From assembly GCA_030705665.1 (NCBI GenBank), contig JAUZQA010000017.1:1-16845 (forward strand): a DNA stretch of 16,845 bases, written 5' to 3'. The position numbers and the translations under genes are program-made. The notes beneath the pieces are model-generated. The model did not search any database, was not told the origin of the DNA, and saw only the letters and a program-made list of their open reading frames with translations. This DNA is from Bacillota bacterium. GTDB lineage: Bacteria > Bacillota > Bacilli > Bacillales_B > DSM-18226. This document shows positions 1 to 7,358 of this stretch, piece by piece; the stretch's first letter is position 1, and each line of letters starts with the position of its first letter.

Positions 1-19
1 AAAATAAATAAGGTAGTAT

Positions 20-46
20 AAAAAAGGCTTACCGCACGCGGTAAGC
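20..46 (-). terminator. Intrinsic terminator of the 41-aa peptide gene
   Basis: Arms GCTTACCG (27-34) and CGGTAAGC (39-46) form an 8-bp GC-rich stem with a CACG loop. On the minus strand the stem is followed by six T (the A run at 20-25). It begins 4 nt after the stop codon of the small minus-strand gene. Confidence 0.85.
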
Positions 47-50
47 TTGA

Positions 51-176
51 TTAAATTGAGGATTCATTAATTGGAATCTCATCGCTTTGTCCTTGATTTC
101 CAAATTGCAAGTTGATTTCTTTTGTAATTTCATCTAAAAACTCATCGGATAATAAAGGGTTATTTTCTTTGAACAT
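51..176 (-). CDS. 41-residue acidic orphan peptide, function unknown
   Basis: A short minus-strand gene starting at ATG 176-174, with AGGAGG at 190-185 (8-nt spacer) and an intrinsic terminator just past the stop. The product starts MFKENNPLL and ends NESSI. It is acidic, has no Cys, no signal peptide and no membrane segment. Residues 8-25 (LLSDEF, LDEITKEI) could form an amphipathic helix and the tail is rich in Asn, Gln, Ser and Glu. RBS, ORF and terminator together make a real gene likely despite its size. I do not recognise a family. It has a leader-like N-terminal half but no Cys/Ser/Thr-rich core, so it is a poor candidate for a modified-peptide precursor. A cytosolic regulatory or small acidic stress peptide is equally possible. 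Confidence 0.7.
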   Translation of the reverse strand: MFKENNPLLSDEFLDEITKEINLQFGNQGQSDEIPINESSI

Positions 177-336
177 AGTTTAATCCTCCTTTTACTTGAG
201 GCTTTTCAAAGAATAGTCTGCACAAAAATTCGAATATCATACTATTATTATAAACGATTTCACTAAATAAAAGTGGAATAAACAGAAATTTCTTTGAATT
301 TTTTGAAACATTAATGTAATAAACATAATTTTTTTA
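177..336. other. AT-rich divergent intergenic region
   Basis: This stretch lies between the small minus-strand peptide gene and the kimA leader and holds no ORF with a ribosome binding site. On the minus strand a TATAAT sits near 239-250 (plus-strand ATTATA repeats), which could be the -10 of the peptide gene, but no good -35 is visible 16-18 nt upstream. Nothing else is recognisable. Confidence 0.4.
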
Positions 337-365
337 TTTACATAAAAGGAATTTAGCAGTAATAT
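337..365 (+). promoter_or_regulatory. Candidate sigma-A promoter for the kimA leader
   Basis: TTTACA (337-342, 5/6 match to TTGACA), a 17-nt spacer and TAATAT (360-365, 4/6 match to TATAAT). Transcription would begin near 372, about 15-20 nt before the riboswitch. Position and spacing fit well; the call rests on sequence only. Confidence 0.5.
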
Positions 366-388
366 TAACAACAGTTTCATATTTCTTA

Positions 389-540
389 ATCGCTTAATCC
401 ATAGGGAACGGGGGACCCATTTTTGGTGTTCTGGATCACTAGGGGTGAATCCTATTTAAAAATAGGAAGGGATACTCTTTGTCCCTAACCCGACAGCTAA
501 CCTCGTCAGCGTTTCAAGAGAGGAAGGTGGAGCAACTGAG
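389..540 (+). promoter_or_regulatory. c-di-AMP riboswitch (ydaO/yuaA type)
   Basis: The conserved blocks of the ydaO motif occur in order: CGCTTAATCC (391-400), GGGAACGGGGGACCCA (404-419), a TTTTGGT segment, GGGGTGAAT (432-440), AGGGATACTCTTT ending at 480, and ACCCGACAGCTAACCTCGT (487-505) followed by GCGTTTC and AGAGAGGAAGG. In Bacillus this aptamer binds cyclic di-AMP and promotes premature termination, lowering synthesis of potassium or osmolyte transporters. Here it is followed by an intrinsic terminator and then kimA, exactly as at B. subtilis ydaO/kimA. The fold was recognised by eye and not computed; the outer boundaries are approximate. Confidence 0.95.
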
Positions 541-554
541 GCTGTTAAATAAAA

Positions 555-592
555 GTCACAGGGCTATTCTCTTTGCCCTGTGGCTTTTTTAT
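555..592 (+). terminator. Riboswitch-controlled terminator upstream of kimA
   Basis: GTCACAGGGC (555-564) faces GCCCTGTGGC (575-584), giving a stem of at least 8 bp with a 10-nt loop, followed by a T-rich run to 592. It sits between the aptamer and kimA and is the expected expression platform. Confidence 0.88.
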
Positions 593-717
593 TGTTAACG
601 TGAACATACCTATTTAATTCATGACTTTCTTTTAAATTGGGGCATGCTAAATATTATCAGGTTTGTTTTTAGTGCATACATTGAATTTTAAAACGTTACT
701 TATTGGTGGTGGAATGG

Positions 718-2544
718 GTGTTATCAGCAGTTAAAAGATTTTTAATCGGAAGGCCCTTAAAATCAAATGAATTAGGTGAACAGAGGCTTAGTAAAACAAA
801 AGCATTAGCGGTTCTCTCGTCTGATGCTTTATCATCAGTGGCCTATGGTCCTGAGCAGGTTTTGATTGTTTTAGCGACTGTTAGTACGATAGCATTTTGG
901 TACTCAATACCAATTGCAGTTGGAGTATTAATCTTATTGGCGGCTCTAATTTTATCATATCGGCAAGTTATTTTTGCCTATCCTCATGGCGGCGGAGCCT
1001 ATGTCGTTTCAAAAGAAAACCTTGGCGAAAACCCAGGGTTAGTTGCGGGAGGCTCTTTGCTAGTCGATTATATATTAACTGTGGCAGTAAGTGTCTCTTC
1101 GGGAACGGATGCCCTTACATCTGCATTTCCCAGTTTACTTCACTATAATGTAATAATTGCTTGCTGCCTTGTTGTAATTATTACCTTATTAAATTTAAGA
1201 GGTCTTGCAGAATCAGCTTCAATTTTAGCGTATCCAGTTTATTTGTTTGTTTTGGCATTATTCATTTTATTTGTCGTCGGGCTTTATCAAATTTTTACTG
1301 GGCATATCCCAGCAAATCATCACCCGACTCTTGGAACCCCTGTCGCAGGTATTGGTTTATTTTTACTTCTAAAGGCATTTGCCTCTGGATGTTCAGCCTT
1401 AACAGGTGTTGAAGCTATCTCAAATGCAATTCCAAATTTCAAAAAGCCTGAACCTGTTAATGCAGCAAAAACATTAATAGCAATGGGCTGTCTCTTGGCA
1501 GTATTATTTGTAGGAATCGTTTATTTAGCATACTATTACGGTGTTGCTCCAAAGGCAACTGAAACGGTCGTTTCGCAAATTGCCAGGGAAACATTTGGAA
1601 GAAACTTTGTTTATTTCTTTATTCAAGGCACAACAGCATTAATTTTGGTTCTTGCTGCAAATACGGGGTTCTCTGCATTTCCAATGCTTGCAGTGAATCT
1701 TGCAAAAGATAAATACATTGCCCGAATGTTCACGATTCGCGGGGACCGATTGGGATACTCTAACGGAATTATTGCTCTTGCAGTAGCGTCTATCCTATTG
1801 ATCATTGGTTTTAAAGGAAAAACAGAAAGTTTAATCCCTCTTTATGCAGTTGGTGTATTTATTCCATTTACATTGGCGCAGACGGGAATGTTCTTAAAAT
1901 GGATTCGCGAAAAACCGCCTGGCTGGGTGGCTAAACTAATCACGAATTTGATTGGAGCTATTATTAGCGGCACTGTTATGATGATGTTCTTTATTACGAA
2001 GTTTTCTCAAGTTTGGCCTGTACTGATCTTCTTACCAATACTTGTGTTAGTTTTTCACCGTATTAAAAGGCATTATTTAAAAGTTGGAAAACAGCTAAGC
2101 TTAGCAAATTGTAAACATCTTAAACCAATACATGGAAATATTATCATCGTGCCTGTTGCTGGGATGACACATGTTGTAGAAAACTCCTTGAATTACGCAA
2201 AATCATTGAAACCTGATCAAATTATTGCGGTATACGTGTCATTTGAAAGGGAAGATGAGAAAGTATTTGAAGAAAAGTGGAAAAAGTGGCAGCCGGATGT
2301 TCGCTTAGTTACCTTACAGTCCTATTATCGGAGTATCATTCATCCATTAATGAAATTTATTGATACAGTAGAACACAAGGCCAGTGAATCAAATTATAAT
2401 GTTACTGTTATGATTCCGCAGTTTATTCCCAGAAAAAGATGGCAAAATATTCTTCATAACCAAACAAGTTTACTTATACGCGCTTTTCTTATATCACGAA
2501 AGAATGTCGTTATTTCCACTGTTCCATTTCATTTAAAGGAATAG
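718..2544 (+). CDS. kimA: KimA high-affinity potassium importer (APC/KUP superfamily)
   Basis: An integral membrane K+ importer, probably proton-coupled. The 608-residue product has about 12 hydrophobic segments from residue 25 to 450, with family motifs SSDALSSVAYG, YPHGGGAYVVSKENLG, LTGVEAISNAIP and GDRLGYSNGI, then a cytosolic C-terminal domain of about 150 residues. It aligns by recall with B. subtilis KimA (YdaO, 607 aa) over its whole length, down to the end (HNQ, then TVPFH). I chose GTG 718 because it aligns residue-for-residue with the B. subtilis N-terminus (SxKRFLIGxPLKS) and has GGTGGTGG (704-711) at a suitable distance. A longer TTG start at 703 has no RBS. The gene is monocistronic behind a c-di-AMP riboswitch, so high potassium should shut it off through rising c-di-AMP. 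The function follows from the family; no experiment is implied. Confidence 0.95.
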   Translation: MLSAVKRFLIGRPLKSNELGEQRLSKTKALAVLSSDALSSVAYGPEQVLIVLATVSTIAFWYSIPIAVGVLILLAALILSYRQVIFAYPHGGGAYVVSKENLGENPGLVAGGSLLVDYILTVAVSVSSGTDALTSAFPSLLHYNVIIACCLVVIITLLNLRGLAESASILAYPVYLFVLALFILFVVGLYQIFTGHIPANHHPTLGTPVAGIGLFLLLKAFASGCSALTGVEAISNAIPNFKKPEPVNAAKTLIAMGCLLAVLFVGIVYLAYYYGVAPKATETVVSQIARETFGRNFVYFFIQGTTALILVLAANTGFSAFPMLAVNLAKDKYIARMFTIRGDRLGYSNGIIALAVASILLIIGFKGKTESLIPLYAVGVFIPFTLAQTGMFLKWIREKPPGWVAKLITNLIGAIISGTVMMMFFITKFSQVWPVLIFLPILVLVFHRIKRHYLKVGKQLSLANCKHLKPIHGNIIIVPVAGMTHVVENSLNYAKSLKPDQIIAVYVSFEREDEKVFEEKWKKWQPDVRLVTLQSYYRSIIHPLMKFIDTVEHKASESNYNVTVMIPQFIPRKRWQNILHNQTSLLIRAFLISRKNVVISTVPFHLKE

Positions 2545-2561
2545 TGATAGTAGAATATAAC

Positions 2562-2607
2562 AAAAAAACAACCGATAGATCCTAAAGGATTACTCGGTTG
2601 TTTTTTT
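2562..2607. terminator. Bidirectional terminator between kimA and the lysozyme-like gene
   Basis: A seven-A run plus CAACCGA (2562-2575) pairs perfectly with TCGGTTG plus seven T (2594-2607), a 14-bp stem. An inner ATCC/GGAT hairpin (2579-2590) sits on top. The A run before and T run after let it work in both directions. The right arm also encodes the last codons (KKTTE) of the minus-strand gene. Confidence 0.85.
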
Positions 2608-3240
2608 ATTATCAGCCACTTGCTGGCTGACTGTTAATAATTGAATATTTTTTGAAACCTTCGAACTATAGGTGAAGTCACCATAACAGTAGGGGTAACG
2701 AAAATTACTTTTATTTTCTCCACAGGTATAAAAATTGGGTGATTTTTGTACTTGGATAAGAGAAAAACTTTTGGCTAACTCTTCACTATGCTTGCCGCCG
2801 TGTTCTGCGATGTAGTCAATATACCCTTTGCCCATGTTGTAAGCTTGTATGATCGTGGCAAAATCGACATTTTTTTGCTGCCCATAAGTAAGGACCCGCT
2901 GAAAATGTTTTACACCAAGCTGAATGCTTTGGTTTGGATCTTTAATGGAATTACGCGGAAGTCCGGCTGATTCTGAAGCCTGCATTGGATCCCCGCCTCT
3001 TCCATGACTTTCCTGCTGCATTAATGCCACTAAAACGGTTGTGTAATTTTCTAAATGATATTTTGCTAACTCGTTATAGATAGTTGTGCGATACTTCTTT
3101 ACGTTTGTAAACGGATCATTTTGTACTTTAGGTGTATGATCTTGCATTTTGGAAAGGGATATGATGACAAAAAATGTACCCAGAAGCAGTAAAAACACGA
3201 CGAAGCTGGAAAAAGCATTTTTCCTTCTTCGTTTTTTCAC
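2590..3240 (-). CDS. Membrane-anchored lysozyme-like (lytic transglycosylase-type) protein
   Basis: A predicted cell-wall hydrolase tethered to the outer face of the membrane. The 216 residues comprise a very basic N-terminus (KKRRRK), one hydrophobic segment at about 11-30 serving as a signal anchor, and an extracytoplasmic domain from about 45. The segment VALMQQESHGRGGDPMQASES (about 71-91) matches the active-site region of the CwlT/T4-lysozyme-like family, with Glu77 as likely catalytic acid; AYNMGKGYIDYI (about 133-144) fits the second conserved block. Two cysteines (173 and 185) could form an extracellular disulfide. The start is GTG (3240-3238), with AGGAGA at 3255-3250. It is convergent with kimA. 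Lysozyme and transglycosylase activities cannot be told apart here, and I do not assign a gene name. Confidence 0.82.
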   Translation of the reverse strand: MKKRRRKNAFSSFVVFLLLLGTFFVIISLSKMQDHTPKVQNDPFTNVKKYRTTIYNELAKYHLENYTTVLVALMQQESHGRGGDPMQASESAGLPRNSIKDPNQSIQLGVKHFQRVLTYGQQKNVDFATIIQAYNMGKGYIDYIAEHGGKHSEELAKSFSLIQVQKSPNFYTCGENKSNFRYPYCYGDFTYSSKVSKNIQLLTVSQQVADNKKTTE

Positions 3241-3409
3241 TTCTACAATTCTCCTAATATTTATTCTTTATGAATATTATAATCGAAAACTAGCGCTATA
3301 GAGATAAAAAAATAATTATGTTTCTTTCCATAACGCTTCCTTAAAAATAGGCATCTGATTCAGTGGAGCGCTTCATTTTCCTTTTAAATAATCAAACGAC
3401 TACTTTTAA

Positions 3410-3439
3410 TCATATTGGACAAAGATTTTCACATAAAAT
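3410..3439 (+). promoter_or_regulatory. Candidate sigma-E (sporulation mother-cell) promoter of the TOMM operon
   Basis: TCATATT (3410-3416) fits the sigma-E -35 consensus KMATATT at every position. A 15-nt spacer follows, then CATAAAAT (3432-3439), 7 of 8 against CATACAMT. Transcription would begin near 3446, leaving about 30 nt to the ATG at 3478 with AGGAGG between. A sigma-A alternative using TTGGAC (3415-3420) has no convincing -10 at 17 or 18 nt. This is a sequence match only. Confidence 0.5.
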
Positions 3440-3477
3440 GTTAGTGGTTAAATAGGACAATTTTTAGGAGGAAATGA

Positions 3478-5403
3478 ATGACAGCGCTGAACTCAACCGC
3501 ACGTTTAAAAGTAAAAAGAGATACGTTCTTTGTTCCTGATTTAAAGGGAGGTGTCTATTTCAGAAACAACGTAAACTCCTTCCGTTTGGAGGGCAAGAGC
3601 ATCTACCAATGGATTGAAAAGCTTCTGCCGATGTTTAACGGGGAACAGACATTAGCAGATTTGACACAAGGGCTAACGATTCCATATCAGGAAAGAGTCT
3701 ATGAAATTAGTGAGATGTTGGTTGAAAATGGTTTTGTTAGAGACTTAAGTCTGGACCACCCACATCAATTGGATAGGGTCATTCTTGATAAGTTTGCCAG
3801 CCAAATCGAATTTATTGAGAGTTTCACTGATTCTGCTGCCTTCCGTTTTCAGCAGTATCGACAGACAAAACCTTTGGTCATTGGATCCGGCAGTATCGTA
3901 ACCTCGCTGGTATCTTCATTATTGGAATCTGGTATTTTATACTGTGACGTTATCGTAAAAGAATCTTCATCAGCAAGTCAAGAGCAATTACTGCGGGCAG
4001 TAAAAAAAGTTCAGGGCACCGATGCAGAGGTTCGAATAATAGAAGGCCCAAATCAAACAGAGTCGCTGGAGGATCTTTTGCGTGAAGTGCTCCTTTCTTA
4101 TGATTGGGTATTATATGCCGCAGAGGATAGCAACATTGAACAGCTTAGAGTAGTAAATAGATTGTGTAAACAACAAGGGAAAGCCTTTATCCCCGCCATT
4201 TGTTTAGAGAATATTGGCTTGATCGGACCACTTGTAATTCCTGAAGAAGAAGGCTGCTTCGAATCTGCTTGGCGACGGCTCCACCGATCTGCCGTAATGC
4301 AATCTGAACAGCTGCAAAAATTTTCCCAAACAGCTGTTTCGATGTTAGTGAACGTGGCAGTGTTTGAATTTTTCAAAAGAGTAACAGGAGTAGCCGACCC
4401 TAATCAAAGCAATCAAATCTTCTTACTTAATCCTGAAACGCTCGAAGGCGGGTGGCAGGGTTTTATCACTCACCCAGTACCCGAGCAAAAGGAAATATCG
4501 TTAAAATTGGTCGAAGATGTGGAAGAAATATTGGATAAAGAAGTAAAGCGAAACGAACCTCCACCTAATATTCTGGGGTATTTTAACCTCTTAACATCAG
4601 ATACAACAGGTATTTTTCATTCATGGGAGGAAAAAAACCTTTCCCAACTGCCGCTTTCACAATGTCTTGTTCAAACAGTTGATCCATTGTCAGAAGGCCC
4701 TGCTGAATTACTGCAAGAAGTAATCTGTGGAGGATTTACACATCAAGAGGCGCAAAGGGAAGCTGGCCTAACGGGAATTGAAATGTATGTAACAAGGTGG
4801 ATGGACAGCGCCTCGAAAATACCTGAAGGATTCATTGGAATTGGCACAGGAGAAACGGTTGAGGAGGCCTTGTGCAGGGGCCTGCAAGCCTGTTTAGATG
4901 ATAGTTTAAGAAAAAGAAAGGCCACAAAGTCGAGTATCAGCTATCGCTTGAAAATGGGTCGTATAGAAGACCGCAGATGCCGCTTTTATTTCCATGCGCT
5001 TACCACATTAAACGGTGTACCATCTATTGGAATGGAAGAAGATTTGCATGGCTTCCCTGTTATATGGATACGGTCAAAGGGGAGGCACTACACAAAAGCT
5101 GGCTTAAATATTACTTTGGCTTTAAGAAGTGCGTTAAAAGAAGCGCTTTTAGACGCACAAAATAAAGTGAAAGTAAGTTCCCAGACTTCCCCTGAAGGAG
5201 CCGTTTTTCTAAAATTAAACGAATCGAAGCTTGAAATCCCTTCTTTTGAAGAAATAACACAATTGGAGCTGTTGCGTTCCTCGATTCAAGTGATTAAACA
5301 AGCGAACAAACTACTAGTTGTCTATGATCTCTCCTTTGAACCATTTTTAAAAGAGGAACTGGGAGGGGTTTATGGTGTTCAGCTTCAGGAGGGGGAAACC
5401 TGA
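3478..5403 (+). CDS. TOMM 'F' protein: ThiF-like leader-peptide-binding maturation protein (heterocycloanthracin type)
   Basis: In thiazole/oxazole-modified peptide pathways of the heterocycloanthracin type, the F protein binds the precursor leader and presents it to the YcaO cyclodehydratase. The 641 residues show a PqqD-like/winged-helix peptide-binding region at about 12-90 (RDTFFVPDLKGGVYFRN through LVENGFVRDL), then an E1/ThiF-like Rossmann region from about 131 (VIGSGSIVTSL at 134-144) to about 300. Where partner proteins carry a zinc CxxC, this one has only EEGCFESAWRR (Cys260), so that zinc site appears lost. The C-terminal half (about 445-565) has YcaO-like helical signatures, TGETVEEALCRGLQACLDDS and ALRSALKEALLDA. 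AGGAGG at 3466-3471 sets the ATG start. Its stop overlaps the next start (TGATG), implying translational coupling. It corresponds to the family 'putative thiazole-containing bacteriocin maturation protein'. Confidence 0.88.
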   Translation: MTALNSTARLKVKRDTFFVPDLKGGVYFRNNVNSFRLEGKSIYQWIEKLLPMFNGEQTLADLTQGLTIPYQERVYEISEMLVENGFVRDLSLDHPHQLDRVILDKFASQIEFIESFTDSAAFRFQQYRQTKPLVIGSGSIVTSLVSSLLESGILYCDVIVKESSSASQEQLLRAVKKVQGTDAEVRIIEGPNQTESLEDLLREVLLSYDWVLYAAEDSNIEQLRVVNRLCKQQGKAFIPAICLENIGLIGPLVIPEEEGCFESAWRRLHRSAVMQSEQLQKFSQTAVSMLVNVAVFEFFKRVTGVADPNQSNQIFLLNPETLEGGWQGFITHPVPEQKEISLKLVEDVEEILDKEVKRNEPPPNILGYFNLLTSDTTGIFHSWEEKNLSQLPLSQCLVQTVDPLSEGPAELLQEVICGGFTHQEAQREAGLTGIEMYVTRWMDSASKIPEGFIGIGTGETVEEALCRGLQACLDDSLRKRKATKSSISYRLKMGRIEDRRCRFYFHALTTLNGVPSIGMEEDLHGFPVIWIRSKGRHYTKAGLNITLALRSALKEALLDAQNKVKVSSQTSPEGAVFLKLNESKLEIPSFEEITQLELLRSSIQVIKQANKLLVVYDLSFEPFLKEELGGVYGVQLQEGET

Positions 5404-7343
5404 TGAACGGCAGTGTTCTTGTTGTGGGAACCGGGTTATTAGCTGAATATGTCAAAGAGCGTTTGTCCTCAAAATATAATGTGATTCTGTGCAGGAAGTT
5501 AGAAGAAGTTCCTAAGGAAACGGAATTTGCCCTCATTCTGGATGATGCATGGCACCCTGGTCTATACCATGAGGCGGAAAAGATTTTCCAAACTGCGGAG
5601 ATTCCATGGTTGCGTTCTTTTGTTTCGTTTGGCGAGGGTATCACGGGTCCGATTATTTTGCCAAATCGACCCGGTTGTTCATCTTGTGTTGAACTAAGAC
5701 GTTTAATTGCAGGACCTGACAGAAGAGAAAATTGGGAGTTGCGAAATAAGCTTTCCTTAGTCACTACTATTAAACCTGATGGATGGGCATCGCGGTTGGG
5801 GTTATTACAGATGTCTTTTTTGATTGAAAGGGAGGTTCAGAGATTTTTTGATGATCAATCTGAGGGAGTTGCCGGACATATTTTTATTACAAACTTGAAG
5901 ACACTAGAAACATCAAAGCACGTATTTCTGCCTGATCCACTATGTCCTGTATGTGGCAATCTGCCTGATGATACACCTGAATTAGCAAACATACGGCTGG
6001 AGTCCAGCCTGAAAATTAAGGAGGATAGTTATCGCTGCCGTTCAATTGATGATTTAAAAGAAGTACTAAGTAAAGACTATCTGGATTTTCGTACAGGAGT
6101 CATGAACTTTATAACAAGGGATAACACCCTGCCATTTGCTGATGTAATTGTAAATATGCCATTGTTTGGAGCGGATGAGGGAACAGCTGGACGCACTCAT
6201 TCCTATGAGATGAGCGCTGTAACAGCTATTTTGGAAGGGTTAGAACGATATTGCGGACTTGGGCCAAGAGGGAAAAGACGTGTAGTTCGGGACAGCTATC
6301 AGAATGTAAATAAAAACGCAATGAATCCCCTCACGATAGGCTTACATGAACAGAATATGTATAAGAACCCACATTTTCCGTTTAAGTCATTCAATCCTAA
6401 AGAACCAATGAATTGGGTCTGGGGTTTTTCCTTATTACAAAACCGCCCCATTTTAGTTCCAGAGCTGCTCGCTTATTACAGCCTTGGGAATCGAGAGGGT
6501 TTCGTCTATGAAACATCAAATGGATGTGCGTTAGGCGGGAGTCTCGAGGAAGCTATATTTCATGGGATTTTAGAGGTTGTTGAACGGGACTCGTTTTTAC
6601 TAACCTGGTACGCTAGACTTCAACTGCCGCGTCTTGACCTCAATTCTGCGAATGATCAAGAATTAGTGCTGATGGTTGAACGGTTACGCGAGGTGGCGAA
6701 TTATGATGTTTATTTCTATAATTCAACAATGGAACATGGGATTCCGAGTGTCTGGGGAATTGCCAAAAACAGAGGCACAAAGGGATTAAACATTATTTGT
6801 GCTGCTGGAGCAAATCCTGATCCTGTAAACGCAATTAAAAGTGCATTGTTTGAACTGGCGGGAATGATGTATCACCATGACGAAAAATTTGCAGATAATC
6901 GAACAAAATATGTAAGGATGCTGGATCATCCGTTTGAAGTAGAGACAATGGAGGATCACGGAATGCTGTATGGCTTGCCAGAGGCTGAAGAACGGCTCAA
7001 TTTTTTATTAAATGAACCGAGACCAATCCGAACTATCGCAGACGAATTTAAGCCGCGGCCAGGGTATTTGGATTTAAAGGATGAGGTAAATGAACTATTG
7101 GAAAGGTTTCGCGGCCAAAATCTCGATGTTATTGTAGTTGACCAAACAACACCAGAAATAAAACGGAACGGATTATCTTGTGTAAAGGTCATCATTCCTG
7201 GAATGCTGCCAATGACGTTTGGCCATCATTTGATTCGTGTAAGAGGTCTTGAACGGGTTCTAACTATTCCGTCAAAGCTTGGATATACAAAGCACGCTTT
7301 AACCTACGAAGAGTTAAATCCGTATCCACACCCGTTTCCATGA
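5403..7343 (+). CDS. TOMM cyclodehydratase: fused E1-like (C) and YcaO (D) protein, SagD family
   Basis: Catalyses ATP-dependent cyclisation of Cys/Ser/Thr to azolines on a precursor peptide. Residues 1 to about 200 are an E1-like scaffold with VVGTGLLAEYV at 7-17 and two CxxC pairs (Cys92/95 and Cys181/184) forming a likely structural zinc site. Residues about 205-646 are the YcaO domain. Its ATP/Mg-binding acidic motifs are visible: AILEGLERYCG (275-285), SNGCALGGSLEEAIFHGILE (372-391) with VVERD next, and SALFELAG (480-487). The protein ends in PHPFP, with a PxPxP C-terminus typical of azoline-forming YcaO enzymes. At 646 residues it has the usual length of the fused SagC/SagD form. GGAGGGGG lies just upstream of the ATG, which overlaps the preceding stop by one base. 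It needs the preceding F protein for substrate binding; the substrate is unknown. Confidence 0.92.
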   Translation: MNGSVLVVGTGLLAEYVKERLSSKYNVILCRKLEEVPKETEFALILDDAWHPGLYHEAEKIFQTAEIPWLRSFVSFGEGITGPIILPNRPGCSSCVELRRLIAGPDRRENWELRNKLSLVTTIKPDGWASRLGLLQMSFLIEREVQRFFDDQSEGVAGHIFITNLKTLETSKHVFLPDPLCPVCGNLPDDTPELANIRLESSLKIKEDSYRCRSIDDLKEVLSKDYLDFRTGVMNFITRDNTLPFADVIVNMPLFGADEGTAGRTHSYEMSAVTAILEGLERYCGLGPRGKRRVVRDSYQNVNKNAMNPLTIGLHEQNMYKNPHFPFKSFNPKEPMNWVWGFSLLQNRPILVPELLAYYSLGNREGFVYETSNGCALGGSLEEAIFHGILEVVERDSFLLTWYARLQLPRLDLNSANDQELVLMVERLREVANYDVYFYNSTMEHGIPSVWGIAKNRGTKGLNIICAAGANPDPVNAIKSALFELAGMMYHHDEKFADNRTKYVRMLDHPFEVETMEDHGMLYGLPEAEERLNFLLNEPRPIRTIADEFKPRPGYLDLKDEVNELLERFRGQNLDVIVVDQTTPEIKRNGLSCVKVIIPGMLPMTFGHHLIRVRGLERVLTIPSKLGYTKHALTYEELNPYPHPFP

Positions 7344-7358
7344 TAAAGGAGGTGGCAA

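Noticed and set aside
51..176. The 41-aa peptide as the missing TOMM precursor
   Set aside because: It has no Cys and only a few Ser/Thr in its C-terminal half, so there is no plausible cyclisable core, and it is transcribed separately and divergently.
703..717. TTG at 703 as the kimA start
   Set aside because: No RBS upstream of it; GTG 718 has GGTGGTGG at good spacing and aligns with the known KimA N-terminus.
5294..5764. Long antisense ORF (156 codons) across the junction of the F and YcaO genes
   Set aside because: It lies wholly opposite two well-supported, translationally coupled genes, has no RBS and no recognisable domain; it is a frame shadow.
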